Positions 8,532 through 17,730 of a DNA stretch of 64,000 nt are shown here, piece by piece. Source of the DNA: Bin80 sp965116685. Its GTDB lineage: Bacteria > Bacteroidota > Rhodothermia > Rhodothermales > Bin80. The DNA lies in contig OZ220707.1 in assembly GCA_965116685.1 (NCBI GenBank), positions 3,410,001 to 3,474,000 of the forward strand, read 5' to 3'. The stretch's first letter is position 1. Each line of letters opens with the position of its first letter. A program made the translations under genes and the position numbers. The notes beneath the pieces are model-generated. The model saw nothing but the letters and a program-made list of their open reading frames with translations, did no database searches and was not told the origin of the DNA.

Positions 8532-9170
8532 GTCTTGGGAGCGCCAGGCTAACTGGTAAAATGTAACGGGTGCAAGTCCCGTAGTATGAAGATGCAACCA
8601 ATCACATACTTCCTCGAGCCGTGCGTTGTGCCCCGCGAGGGTCACGACGAAGCGTCGGTAGAGGTGCGTGTGGCCGGAGCTATTGAGCAACGAAATCGTT
8701 ATCGTCTGGGTCGCCGAGGCTGTCCAAGTGGTCGAAGGCAACATGTATGTCACCGCCATGGCGAGGCGGCATACAGGCCCACGGTGTCTAAGAACTCAGG
8801 GACATATGTACGCATTTTGTCGGGACCTGGGAGGGCTCTATCCTGTCCTAAACGCAGAGTTGGGATCGCGCAGGGAAGGCGGAAGACGCCGAAGCCTGCG
8901 ATGCACGGGATGGAGCAGTCAGATGGGGACATAGTAGTGAAGAAGGCGGCGAACAAGGGGCGACCTGCGGAGTCGCTGGAGCGAAGGTCCCCACCCAAGG
9001 GGAAGCTGGGAGATCCGGGCTCACGCCATACACAGAGATGGATCAGTGAGTTTATGGGATCAATCGGCTACGGCAATTCTGCCGTTATGCACGCCGGTGC
9101 GACCCGAGGGAGGAGCCGGATGCGTTAACGCGCACGTCCGGATCTGTGCGGGGGGCCCAGGGAAACCTGC
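8532..9170 (+). ncRNA. ORF-less group II intron, probably degenerate
   Basis: Recognised from conserved core pieces in order: the 5' GAGCGCCAGGCTAACTGGT-type segment with GGGTGCAAGTCCCGTA (8540-8582), CGAGCCGTGCGTTGT (~8614-8629), the GGTCGCCGAGGCTG region (8710), and a domain V at 9113-9145 (GAGCCGGATGCG paired with CACGTCCGGATCT) followed by a domain VI-like hairpin. The spacing leaves no room for an intron-encoded reverse transcriptase. The 5' end GTCTT departs from the GUGYG consensus and the domain V loop is TTAA rather than GNRA, so self-splicing is doubtful. It lies antisense to the flanking gene fragment and ends at an IS4 element. Confidence 0.75.
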
Positions 9171-10533
9171 ATAAGCGCTAACTTGTTTGAATAAGAAAAT
9201 ATTTTTCAATCTGAGGTTTTCTTTTACGATTAGATTCCTCAAGTCCATTCGAGATCATTTTCCAATCTCGAATCATGGTCTCCAGACCACATGGAGGCTC
9301 AATCGCCCGAGTTACTTGATTCAAGGCGAACTTGAAGTTTTTCCAAGGGCTCGTTTGGAATGAGGTAGCCCCAGGGGGAAAAAGTTCGTGCATGACGAAC
9401 GATTTTTTCCGTGAGCAGTGCCACCAAGAGCTTTCCGTAAAGCCAGGCCTTCGCACTCTCTTGGTCATGTTTCGGTAAATGACCAAATTGAGACAATGAT
9501 TTGAATCGTTTGAATACGAGTTCAACCTGCCACCTCAGCCGATACCAATCAAGCACCTGCGATGCAGAAAATTGATCTGCCGGAAATGTGGTAAATACAA
9601 TGACATAGCGTGCAAAGCGTAGCGTTTGTTCCATGGGCTTTGTTCCATGGTTTTGGGCATCCTTGCGAATTTTCTTGCAGGCCTTCTGGGCCGCTTCCTC
9701 TGTTTTTCGAAGGACACAAACACGTCCCGGTACCGGAGGATCCGACCCGACGTACACCTTCCATTCCCCAATTGCACCAATGCGGGTGATGGACTCCACC
9801 GCACGCAACAGATCAAAGGATGTGTCAGGCTTCGTGTGGAAATGGAGCGTACCCGTATTCACACGAACGGTGACAGACCCACCAGATTTTGTCACGTATT
9901 GCACGCCGCTGGCCGTTGCATAGACGCGGTCCGCCAGAATATAATCCCCAGGATGAACCGGAAATTGTTTGAATGATTCGCCGGTTCCCTTTCCCTTGGT
10001 TGGAGTAAGTTTGAAGAAATCGCATCCAAAGGAAGGCAGGGCTACGCTATAATGTATGCGCCACTGCGACCCAGTTCGTCCAGGCTCGCAGACCACCGTG
10101 GCATCAAACGCACGTACTTGATGCTTCGGATCACCAGAGATCGTGCTCCCATGTTCCTCAAATAGTGCCTTGCAGAGTGCAGAAAGCCAGTCTCGAGATT
10201 TGCGTAGACGTTTGAGCAGCGCTACATCCGATAGCTCGGCCAGATTTGCCTGACGAGCTCGTACCACGGTTTCACGTAGGGAATGCCCGCATCCCAAATG
10301 GATAAGCAGCGTTCGCAGAAGGGCCTCTGGAGACTTATCCTTACGCAGTCCGCGTAAGGCGCCCGTATCCGCTGCTAAATCCTTCCAGTTCTCGGGCAGA
10401 AACGAAAGCAAGACTCCCCAGTCCTCACTAATCGGTGCCGTCGTAACGGTTCGCTTCATAAAAATTCCGAGCAAGTTCCTTTGATTTAGGGAAAGCTACA
10501 ATAATTATTGATTGTAAACAAGTTAGCGCTTAT
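9171..10533 (-). mobile_element. IS4-family insertion sequence, 1363 bp
   Basis: Bounded by an exact 18-bp inverted repeat, ATAAGCGCTAACTTGTTT, at 9171-9188 and its complement at 10516-10533. Contains one intact transposase gene. The two flanks share no direct repeat: the left flank is group II intron and the right flank is a lipoprotein gene. Either the target duplication has been lost or the element has taken part in a rearrangement. Confidence 0.85.
9299..10459 (-). CDS. IS4-family transposase
   Basis: About 386 residues from the ATG of MKRTVTTAP; an upstream in-frame ATG would add five residues. DDE features of the family are visible: AFDATVVCEPG (first Asp), ILADRVYAT (second Asp) and the YREK-type YRLRWQVELVFKRFKSL (Glu). 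A DUF4372-like N-terminal helical region (GHSLRETVVRARQ...LSDVALLKRLRKS) precedes the catalytic core. It fills almost all of the element and is uninterrupted, so it is probably functional. Confidence 0.9.
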   Translation of the reverse strand: MKRTVTTAPISEDWGVLLSFLPENWKDLAADTGALRGLRKDKSPEALLRTLLIHLGCGHSLRETVVRARQANLAELSDVALLKRLRKSRDWLSALCKALFEEHGSTISGDPKHQVRAFDATVVCEPGRTGSQWRIHYSVALPSFGCDFFKLTPTKGKGTGESFKQFPVHPGDYILADRVYATASGVQYVTKSGGSVTVRVNTGTLHFHTKPDTSFDLLRAVESITRIGAIGEWKVYVGSDPPVPGRVCVLRKTEEAAQKACKKIRKDAQNHGTKPMEQTLRFARYVIVFTTFPADQFSASQVLDWYRLRWQVELVFKRFKSLSQFGHLPKHDQESAKAWLYGKLLVALLTEKIVRHARTFSPWGYLIPNEPLEKLQVRLESSNSGD

Positions 10534-10941
10534 GGGAGCAATCCGGGTCCCTACCGCGATCTGTTCGGAGGTGGATTGCAGTGGTTTAGGAACCACACAT
10601 TTGATTTCGATCAACTCCGTCAATGTTATTACAGTTCCCTTGAGTACCGCTACCTCTTTTTGTGGACCGTCCACGAGACTTCCGGCTCCCAATAACAATA
10701 AGTTGGCACCGATACTTTTGCGTCGCGCACTGCGCTGTTTTTCCTCAGCTACCTCAAGTTTAGCCTGCGTGAGTTGTAGTTCTATATCCAACTCATCACA
10801 CGTCAGATCCAGATATGGAACCTTGGACACCGGTTCGGCCATAATCTCGGCTGGAGCGGGTGCGCACCCGCTCACAGTTACAATGGTAATTAGGAGAAGA
10901 ATAGTTGCTAAGCTAAAAAAATGGGGGGGACTCTCTACCAT
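10534..10941 (-). pseudogene. Lipoprotein gene fragment broken by two insertions
   Basis: Encodes a signal peptide with lipobox (VSGCA) followed by a helical region (LTCDELDIELQLTQAKL, KEVAVLKGTVITLTELIEIKC). The 3' end is cut by the IS4 element at 10533, after ...GTRIAPI. The 5' end is cut by an IS110 element: the first codons, MVES, come from the IS110 end, and the native sequence starts with the C-tract at 10927. Removing the IS110 joins this in frame to ATG ACA TAT TCG TTT TAC CCC on the far side (12902-12922), restoring MTYSFY-PPP-HFFSLAT. The function of the intact protein is unknown. Confidence 0.65.
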
Positions 10942-11268
10942 TTATGCAAGTAAAAAAGCGGGATTTTAGAATTTTTTTTTTCAGGCATGATTTTTTGATC
11001 GTTTCACTACGAATTTTGCCCGTTTCCGTATGATTTCGCACAGATCTGCCGCCCCCAACTCTTCAATCATCGGGGTTGATCCTTATAACTTTGCAAGTGA
11101 TGACATCGCAGACTGCAGATCAGTTGATGTACTCGTGGAATGACAGAGCAAGCCCATAAACTGAGACAACGGGCACCTCAATTTTGATGTAATACTCTAC
11201 CGTTAAGTGAGTGTCAGGATACGAAAATCCTCCACCGCCAGGGGGTTAAGGACAATGGATAGAGCAAT

Positions 11269-12570
11269 TCATGAGGCAGCGGCGGTTCTACGACTGGGAT
11301 CAAAGAGGGTCCGATCTCGAAGCATTACGCAAGCGACGGCCAAGAGGCGATCGCCAACCGATCGCAGACACCGGCCGTGGGTATGCCCTCGCTTACGTAG
11401 AGCTTGGTACTTTGCTTTGCTGATGGGATCATGCTGTATCGCGACTCTGCTCCAGTGGTAGACCGCATTGCCCAAGCGGGACTGGTAGGCTTTTCGTCGA
11501 ACGACTTGCCACGATTTTCCAGAACGTTTTGTCACCGGTGCCACCCCACAAAAACATCGCAGGCCTCGATAATTTCGATCGTAGAGTAATTCATAGCCTT
11601 CCGAGATGATCGTTGCCAGGACCATTGGTCCCACCCCTGGAAGGGAGGAGAGGATCTCTACATCGCTCAAGGCTTTTTTATCGGTGGATGTTTCCTGCTC
11701 AGGTGCCGTGTTCAGCGACGTGCAGTTTGCTGTCGCTGGACCCGGAATGTCGTTGAGCGAATCAAGAATCGTTTCCATGGCTTGTTTCGCTTCGCTGATC
11801 TGCTGTTGAATTACCTTGAGCTGTTGCAGACAAACTTGGATGCAAAACGTTGCGCCCTTCACCGTACCGGGGTCGGCGCTGACGGCTTCGGCTCGCAGCT
11901 GTGTGAGCACCTCTTCTGCATTCAAACGCCGTATGCGGTGGTTTTTTAGGATCTTTTCTACCGAACTGAGATGAATCCGGCGTGCACGCTTCGGCGTGAG
12001 AACGAGTTTCCAGAGGGCTAGGAACACGGGGGAGTACAACTCGAACTTGAGTTCCAAGAACTGTGGGAAGTACTCCCAGAGTTCCATTCGGACCTGGTGG
12101 ACGAGCCGAGTACGTTGGCGGATCAATTCATCGCTGATCCGTGACAACTTACGCAGTTCAGAGATTTTGGGATGCGCAGGTGCCAGTTTACGGAAACATT
12201 CCAGATCGGTCCGGAGGGCATTGGCGAGGACCCAGGCATCTTTGCGATCATCTTTCGACCCTGCAGGCGAGAATCGATCCCGGAATCGGTCGGATTGTTT
12301 GGGATTGATGGAAAAGACGTGAATCCCACGCCCCAACAGAGCCTCCACAATAGGACCGTGCGGAACCTCAATGCCGACGCCAATATGCTCGGCATAACCG
12401 TCTGCGTGATCAAGGATCCAATCGACGAATCCTTGGATGCCTTCGCCGGAATGAGAAAACTTCTTCTTCCCCAGACGGTCCCCCTCCTGGTTCAGGATGC
12501 AGGCTTGGTGAAACTGGGACCCCCAGTCAACGCCAACCAGGATAACGAGTTGTTGCAACTTCTTGGACAT
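11269..12570 (-). CDS. IS110-family DEDD transposase/recombinase
   Basis: A 433-residue protein with an N-terminal RuvC-like DEDD domain (VGVDWGSQFHQACIL, GVGIEVPHGP, SPAGSKDDRKDAWVLANAL), a middle helical region, and a C-terminal Transposase_20 domain (SSLPGVGPMVLATIISE, CGVAPVTKRSGKSW with the expected catalytic-region serine). IS110 enzymes act with a bridge RNA made from the element's own non-coding end. It is nearly identical to the copy at 50758-52059 (for example Lys/Glu and Leu/Gln differences), so transposition was recent. Confidence 0.95.
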   Translation of the reverse strand: MSKKLQQLVILVGVDWGSQFHQACILNQEGDRLGKKKFSHSGEGIQGFVDWILDHADGYAEHIGVGIEVPHGPIVEALLGRGIHVFSINPKQSDRFRDRFSPAGSKDDRKDAWVLANALRTDLECFRKLAPAHPKISELRKLSRISDELIRQRTRLVHQVRMELWEYFPQFLELKFELYSPVFLALWKLVLTPKRARRIHLSSVEKILKNHRIRRLNAEEVLTQLRAEAVSADPGTVKGATFCIQVCLQQLKVIQQQISEAKQAMETILDSLNDIPGPATANCTSLNTAPEQETSTDKKALSDVEILSSLPGVGPMVLATIISEGYELLYDRNYRGLRCFCGVAPVTKRSGKSWQVVRRKAYQSRLGNAVYHWSRVAIQHDPISKAKYQALRKRGHTHGRCLRSVGDRLLAVACVMLRDRTLFDPSRRTAAAS

Positions 12571-12627
12571 AATTCAGTACCTTTTTAAGGTTGGAAAAAT
12601 GCGGGTCGCCGTGACGTTGCGTCTGTC

Positions 12628-12901
12628 CCTGTATCAATGCTAATAGCATACACTCTCTACTGGACGTCTAATCACGGTACTCCCTGGGGTACTAGTCCCC
12701 CCCAGGCGTTCTAGACGCAGGGGGCGTTTGGTTACTCCCAGGGAGATTACCCGCGCTACATGGTGCAAAACAAAAATTCTTGTTTTGTAAATCCAGAACA
12801 TTCAACGGTGCCGCAACTCAAAATCTTCCGCGATATCGAAAAATTTTCATTTGATGATTTACAAAATTGAACCCTGTTGAACATCATCTATAAGATACAG
12901 G
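12628..12901 (-). repeat. 274-bp IS110 leader unit, copy A (likely bridge-RNA region)
   Basis: Begins and ends with the inverted octamer CCTGTATC/GATACAGG and lies directly upstream of the transposase, as the bridge-RNA region does in IS110-group elements. Contains several palindromes: TCCCTGGGA, a CCCCCTGCG...CGCCTGGGGG stem with an internal loop, and CAAAACA...TGTTTTG. Two further copies are at 50427-50700 and 52399-52672, with only a handful of substitutions. The RNA role is inferred from family knowledge; no transcript is shown by the sequence. Confidence 0.7.
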
Positions 12902-13027
12902 GGGGTAAAACGAATATGTCATGGTAAGAAAAGGATTGAGTGAACACCAATATAACCTTTTTTTTATATTCTACCGTAATTGCGCTGGATATGTCTGTGT
13001 ACTGAGATAAATTTGACACCGGATCTA

Positions 13028-14245
13028 TCACGAATGTTGTGGATAGAGGTCAAGACCTCCGCAGAAGAAAAGAATCGCAACTCTAAAGTTTTCAAACCTT
13101 CTGTAGCCTCTGCCGATGGTTTTAACCTCCTGAATTTTGCCATTGATTCGTTCTGCTTTGGCGTTGGATTGTTCATGACAAAGTGCATTGCAGACGCCGT
13201 CAAAATGTCGTTCAAACATCTCGGCAATCTTGATGACTTCCTTCACAGCCGCTTCTCGAACACTGGTGAGCCAGAGTTCAAGATATGCCTTTGCTTCCGG
13301 AAAGGAGCTGCACGCAAAGATCCCCTTAAAGTCCTCGCGTGATCGCCAGGCGAGACTGACTTCCAAGTTGGCATCCTGGATGACTTTGAAGATCTCATCT
13401 TGCTTTTGGGTACGGTGGGTTTCATTCTTCAAAAGCACGTAATGAGTCCCTTTCAATTCGGGATGGAGCTTCACCTCCCGCCTGCGTACCCGGTTGATCG
13501 CTTTATTGAGATACTGGATTAAGTGAAAGCGATCATGAATCAGTGTCCCGTTGGGAAATACCGTCTTAACGGCGTTGATATAGGCCTTCCACATATCGGT
13601 CGTGATCGTTTCCACAACGCCCTTGATTTCCGCAAAAATGCGCTCTAACAGTGCGATGGTGCCTTTTTTGGTCCGCCCCTCGCCCACATCAATGACCACT
13701 CCACGCACAGAATCACTCACGATCGTTGCATACACATGATTCCGCTTCAGGGCCTTCTCATCTATGCCCACATGGTGAATCTCCTTCAGAGGTCGCCGTT
13801 GAAGACCCCGCTCAACACTGCGACGCATGATCCGGTTGAGTTGGTTAAATCCGCACCGTAGCAGCTTCGCCGTTTTGGTCTGGTTCTTCGTCGCCTTAAG
13901 CAAATCAATCGCCCAGCACTCAAACGAATACGTCACACGACTTGATGCATCCGCCCAGGGAATCTGAATCGTCTTGATCCCCACCGAAGACTGGATCCGG
14001 GGAACCCGACAATGAATAAAACACTTGCATTGAAACCAGTCCAAGTGACGCCAAGATCGCTCTTTACGGTGATCGTACAACGTCCCTCTCTCCCCCGTCT
14101 CTGGACAAACAAGGTTCTTCCCCGAGTGCGACAGGTAGACATCTATACGTTGATCCTCCGTATTCATCAGCACCTTGTCAACCTGCCAGTCAGAGCTGAG
14201 TCCCAAAGTGTACCGCATGATGAAATCTATCGTGGTTTTTTGCAT
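13028..14245 (-). CDS. ISL3-family transposase
   Basis: A 405-residue DDE transposase of the ISL3 (IS204/IS1001/IS1165) family. It has an N-terminal zinc-finger-like region (LVCPETGERGTLYDHRKERSWRHLD), a helix-turn-helix segment, then the catalytic core with GIDEKALKRNH (first Asp), TTDMWKAYINAV (second Asp) and AKAERINGKIQEVK (Glu). The C-terminus reads RGYRRFENFRVAILFFCGG. The frame is intact. I could not define the terminal repeats, so the element boundaries are left open. Confidence 0.88.
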   Translation of the reverse strand: MQKTTIDFIMRYTLGLSSDWQVDKVLMNTEDQRIDVYLSHSGKNLVCPETGERGTLYDHRKERSWRHLDWFQCKCFIHCRVPRIQSSVGIKTIQIPWADASSRVTYSFECWAIDLLKATKNQTKTAKLLRCGFNQLNRIMRRSVERGLQRRPLKEIHHVGIDEKALKRNHVYATIVSDSVRGVVIDVGEGRTKKGTIALLERIFAEIKGVVETITTDMWKAYINAVKTVFPNGTLIHDRFHLIQYLNKAINRVRRREVKLHPELKGTHYVLLKNETHRTQKQDEIFKVIQDANLEVSLAWRSREDFKGIFACSSFPEAKAYLELWLTSVREAAVKEVIKIAEMFERHFDGVCNALCHEQSNAKAERINGKIQEVKTIGRGYRRFENFRVAILFFCGGLDLYPQHS

Positions 14246-14722
14246 GAAAACGTTAGTTTTGGTTTACCCAAATTCAATCATTCCACACAAATTGTGATAG
14301 AACCTCTAGAAGAGATCAAAAAGATGCTCGCTCAGGGGTATACGCGCGGGGGTGACTGGATAACGCCCGGGAAAGCAGAATTAAAAGCTACGGGAACGGT
14401 GAGGGAAACAAAGGAACTGGTTGACGAACGAACAACACAAACCGGAGCGAATCCAGTTCCCAGGACTGTTACAGAACCGGAAATACTATCGAGGACAGCC
14501 CAATCAGCGGGTCAACTAGATCTGGAACCAACTGCAGGACACCCTGCATCTGCTACGGAAAACCGAGCGGCATCTGGAACATGTCAAATGGGAACGGGAC
14601 AAGAGTGCGCAGGGTAGGGGCAAACTAGCAAAGATGTTCTTGAAAAACGGAGAAGAAGGTCGTCAGAAGAACCTCAAAAATTGGCCTTCATCCCCGACTT
14701 GCTACTTCATTGTTGCTAAGAG
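14246..14722. other. Unassigned stretch with coding-like debris
   Basis: No gene is recognised. On the plus strand, 14270-14617 is open in one frame (KFNHSTQIVIEPLEEIKKML...). An overlapping second frame from about 14523 to 14724 looks like a charged coiled coil (LLRKTERHLEHVKWERDK) and ends at 14724. The two together may be a frameshifted remnant of one gene. No family can be named. Confidence 0.3.
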
Positions 14723-15475
14723 TTAATGAGTGAGAGTATAAAAGATGAAATTAATTGCCATCTGGAAGCTCACCGTTGAAGCAGATCCTAAATTGCGTCC
14801 TCCTGGCCATTCCCAGCCATCTCCAATATCCTGGTTATAGCAGATGATAATCATTGGCCTGCCTGCATCATCGAATACAGCGTAGTAAATGTCATCTTCT
14901 GGTGCAAAACGCATTCCGCCCCAACGCCAGGAGCCACCGTTTTTCGTAGAAATAGCTGCATCTGGATCAATATCGTAATAGATCTGCCAGATTGGATGAT
15001 CAGCAGTGAGCTCGATTGGCTCGCGGTCCGGGTAGACCCGCTTGATATTGTCATACATATTATTCCACTGCGGTCCTGTATATCCGCGGCCATAGTCGTG
15101 AAAATCGTCAATAATCAAGAACCCGCCCCGATCAAGATAGCGTCTTAGATTCTCCACCTCTTGTTCATTTGTGCGCCAATATCCAGGCTCGGTCAAGTAG
15201 AGTACCGCGTATTCAAAAATGTTGGGATCCTTTAATGAAACCACTACTGGTGGTCCTTCCAGTTGAAGCCCGGTCGTGCGGCTGATCGCTTCATGCAGAT
15301 TATACTCTGCAGTAGGATAATCCGTAGCCCAGGCACTTTCCCGGAATCCTGGATGACTTTCATACCAAACGCGTGCAAACTGAAACCCCGCATCCTGCCC
15401 ATTTGTGGGCAGCGCACATGTGATACTCAGGAATAGATAAACTGTCAGATTTACGGCGAAGCCCTGATTGAGCAT
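14723..15475 (-). CDS. DUF4159-domain exported protein
   Basis: A 250-residue protein with an N-terminal signal peptide (hydrophobic, ending near ...TNGQDAG). The rest matches the DUF4159 pattern: FQFARVWYES, YLTEPGYW near the start, LRRYLDRGGFLIIDDFHD in the middle, then ADHPIWQIYYDID and GRPMIIICYNQDIGDGWEW. DUF4159 is thought to adopt a class I glutamine amidotransferase-like fold; its role is unknown. It follows the HisC-like gene (15491-16591) by 15 bp on the same strand, so the two are probably co-transcribed. Confidence 0.75.
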   Translation of the reverse strand: MLNQGFAVNLTVYLFLSITCALPTNGQDAGFQFARVWYESHPGFRESAWATDYPTAEYNLHEAISRTTGLQLEGPPVVVSLKDPNIFEYAVLYLTEPGYWRTNEQEVENLRRYLDRGGFLIIDDFHDYGRGYTGPQWNNMYDNIKRVYPDREPIELTADHPIWQIYYDIDPDAAISTKNGGSWRWGGMRFAPEDDIYYAVFDDAGRPMIIICYNQDIGDGWEWPGGRNLGSASTVSFQMAINFIFYTLTH

Positions 15476-15490
15476 ATCGTTGCAGAGGTA

Positions 15491-16591
15491 CTACCGGGTT
15501 GACGGTTTCATGACTTCTGTAAGCGCATCAAAGAACTGCGACATTTCATCTTCAGTTCCGATGGTTAGACGGCACCAATCTAGATAGGGTGGGAACGGGC
15601 GTCCGACCAGGATGCCATGAGAAGCCATTGATTGCTGAAATTCTTCAACGGGACGGCCAAGGTGGAAGAATACGAAGTTGGTATGCGATTCAACAACCGA
15701 GTGCCCAAGTTCCCGTAATCTGCGAGTGGTTTCAATACGACTGTTCTCAATTTGAGTTTTACTGTAATTCAGGAATCGGCGATCTTCAAGGGAGGCGATG
15801 GCAGCCCGGAGTGCCATAATATTGATGTTGATCGCTGTACGGTAATTGCGGAGACGTTCTGCAATGTCTGGACGAGCCAGAGCGTAGCCCACGCGTAATC
15901 CAGCTAAGCCATAGACCTTTGAAAAAGTTCGTGAGACGATCACATTGGCTCCTGCCCTGACAAGAGGTGCAGCACTGCTGTAGCGGGGGTGAGTAACTAA
16001 TTCGTAGTAAGCCTCATCAACCAGGATCACAGATCGCCGGGAAACCCGAGTACAAAACTCGGTGAGCTCGTCTTTGTCACAAATCGTCCCGGTTGGATTA
16101 TTTGGGTTGCAAACAAAAACCAGCTTTACATTCTGGGTTGTCCGGGAATCCATAAGAGCAAGGTCAATACTCTTGTCCGCTTTAAGAGGGACACGATGAA
16201 CCCGTGCTTCGATGGAGTTTGCATAGTTCTCCAGTCCCTCGTACGTGGGATACGCGGTGACGATTTCGCCATCATTAAGCCCATATGCCATTGCTGCCAT
16301 GCGGAGAACTTCACTGGACCCGGCTCCCAGAACTACATGCTCTGGCCGAAGTCCTTCGCGAGCAGCAATCATAGCTTCTAGACTGCGGTAATGTGGGTAA
16401 GGATAGAGGTTGGCTTCATCCAGGGCCTCAAGCATTGCCGTCCGCGCAGAACGTCCGGGGGCGTAGGGGTTTTCGTTGCTGTGAAGGCGAATCGGGGTTT
16501 GATCCGATCCTGGAAGTATGGGAGTAAAGCCGGGCAGAAACGGCAGGGTGGTGCCTGCAATACTGAGGCGAATCCAGTCACGACGGTCCAT
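15491..16591 (-). CDS. Tat-exported histidinol-phosphate aminotransferase-like enzyme
   Basis: A 366-residue class I/II PLP aminotransferase. The fold landmarks are SNENPYAPG at the start, ...VFVCNPNNPTGT, VDEAYYELV and the PLP lysine Lys225 in SRTFSKVYGLAGLRVGY. The C-terminus is complete. Unlike cytoplasmic HisC, it begins with a twin-arginine signal (DRRDWIRLS followed by a hydrophobic stretch to about residue 28), so it is predicted to be exported folded with its cofactor. Its neighbours are envelope proteins rather than his genes, so a role in histidine synthesis is unlikely. The substrate is unknown. Confidence 0.85.
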   Translation of the reverse strand: MDRRDWIRLSIAGTTLPFLPGFTPILPGSDQTPIRLHSNENPYAPGRSARTAMLEALDEANLYPYPHYRSLEAMIAAREGLRPEHVVLGAGSSEVLRMAAMAYGLNDGEIVTAYPTYEGLENYANSIEARVHRVPLKADKSIDLALMDSRTTQNVKLVFVCNPNNPTGTICDKDELTEFCTRVSRRSVILVDEAYYELVTHPRYSSAAPLVRAGANVIVSRTFSKVYGLAGLRVGYALARPDIAERLRNYRTAININIMALRAAIASLEDRRFLNYSKTQIENSRIETTRRLRELGHSVVESHTNFVFFHLGRPVEEFQQSMASHGILVGRPFPPYLDWCRLTIGTEDEMSQFFDALTEVMKPSTR

Positions 16592-16645
16592 GATGTAAGG
16601 GTTTAAAGATGTTATTGGAATTGATGATCAGGGATCAGTCAGGTG

Positions 16646-17635
16646 TTAGCAGGCAATCCATCTATTGGCTTGTGCACTTTGAAAACATGCATCAATGACT
16701 CTCATATTGTTCAAAGAGTCGGCAATTGGAGTACAAAACGGCTTCCCGTCAATTGCAGTGGCTGCGAATGCATCACACTGCTCCGAAAACTGACTTGTCG
16801 GCTCCAGAGTGTGAATCGTCCGTTCGAGATCTTGCTGGAGATCCAAATACGCGGGCTCATCCGGGGGGATATTGAATGGGGTTTGCAGCGTGATCTTCCC
16901 TTTGGTACCCACAAGTGCAACATGCTCAGCCCTCTGCATCTGAGTCGCACAGACGACAGTGGCGCTACCCTGAGGAAAATCCAACAGAACAGTTGTAAAT
17001 GTATCTGTTTTGAATTGAGGATGTTGCTCAGCGTGTGCACATACCCGGTTGGGCTCCGAACCATATAGCCAGCGGGCAACAGAAATCCCGTAGCAACCAA
17101 TATCCATGAGCGCTCCGCCGCCAAACTCCAACTTATTTCGAATGTTGTCTGGGTCCCTGTTGTCGTAGGAAAAGTGAACGTGAACACTTCGCAACTCACC
17201 GATATAATTGGAGCGAATCCATTCGCGTGTACGTGTCCACTGCGGATGGTGGCGGTACATAAATGCCTCCGCAACAAGTTGTTTAGGATACTGTCGGGAT
17301 ACGCTCAGGAGATGCTGCACATCCATTTCATTGAGCCCCAATGGTTTCTCACATAACACATGTTTTCCCGCCTTGATGGCTTTGCAAGCCCATTCAACAT
17401 GTAAGTGATTTGGTAACGGGATGTAGACGGCATCAATCGTATTCAGTTGGATCAGGTCATGATAGGTAGGACAGATTGTGGGAATCTGATGGGTTTCAGC
17501 AACTTGCTGTGCCAAGTCAGGGTTTCTGGAGGCAATGGCGACCACTGCACCACGTTGGCTATCCTGAATAGCGGGAATAACTTTCTGCCTTGCGATGCGG
17601 GCACTTGAGAGGATTCCCCAACGAAGTTCACTCAT
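16646..17635 (-). CDS. Gfo/Idh/MocA-family NAD(P)-dependent oxidoreductase
   Basis: A 329-residue cytoplasmic dehydrogenase. The N-terminal Rossmann part starts LRWGILSSARIARQKVIPAI; family motifs VYIPLPNHLHVEW and HVLCEKPLG (with the conserved EKP lysine) follow at about residues 75-105. The C-terminal half (GGGALMDIGCYGISVARWLYG) is the sheet domain with the likely catalytic His/Asp region. Members oxidise sugars, inositols or related alcohols. Adjacent to a DUF1080 gene, also a sugar-linked family, so carbohydrate use is a reasonable guess; no substrate can be assigned. Confidence 0.88.
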   Translation of the reverse strand: MSELRWGILSSARIARQKVIPAIQDSQRGAVVAIASRNPDLAQQVAETHQIPTICPTYHDLIQLNTIDAVYIPLPNHLHVEWACKAIKAGKHVLCEKPLGLNEMDVQHLLSVSRQYPKQLVAEAFMYRHHPQWTRTREWIRSNYIGELRSVHVHFSYDNRDPDNIRNKLEFGGGALMDIGCYGISVARWLYGSEPNRVCAHAEQHPQFKTDTFTTVLLDFPQGSATVVCATQMQRAEHVALVGTKGKITLQTPFNIPPDEPAYLDLQQDLERTIHTLEPTSQFSEQCDAFAATAIDGKPFCTPIADSLNNMRVIDACFQSAQANRWIAC

Positions 17636-17730
17636 TTTGATGTGAGATCAACGTGTGTAATAACGGAGGCGCTTACGCAGGTCTTTATGTGCAGTCAGAG
17701 GATCCCTTGATTGGTCGTATGACAAGACGA

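Larger units (their letters stand above)
10928..12901 (-). mobile_element. IS110-family element, copy A (1974 bp)
   Basis: Defined by comparison with copy B at 50427-52400, which has exactly the same length. In element orientation it starts CCTGTATCTTATAG at 12901 and ends GTAGAGAGTCC at 10928. There are no long terminal inverted repeats, as is normal for IS110. A two-base CC core at both ends is the likely crossover. The insertion target was a poly-C tract in a lipoprotein gene. Non-coding flanks are long on both sides of the transposase: 331 bp upstream and 341 bp downstream. Confidence 0.85.

Noticed and set aside
8586..9128. 180-residue plus-strand ORF within the intron
   Set aside because: It lies wholly inside conserved group II intron RNA sequence; its Arg/Gly/Pro-rich composition reflects structured RNA, not a protein.
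12172..12588. 138-residue ORF opposite the IS110 transposase, repeated at 50740-51156
   Set aside because: Conserved only because both IS copies are identical; no independent support.
14012..14617. 201-residue ORF overlapping the ISL3 transposase start
   Set aside because: Its first half is antisense to the transposase; only the part after 14246 could be coding debris, and that is described separately.
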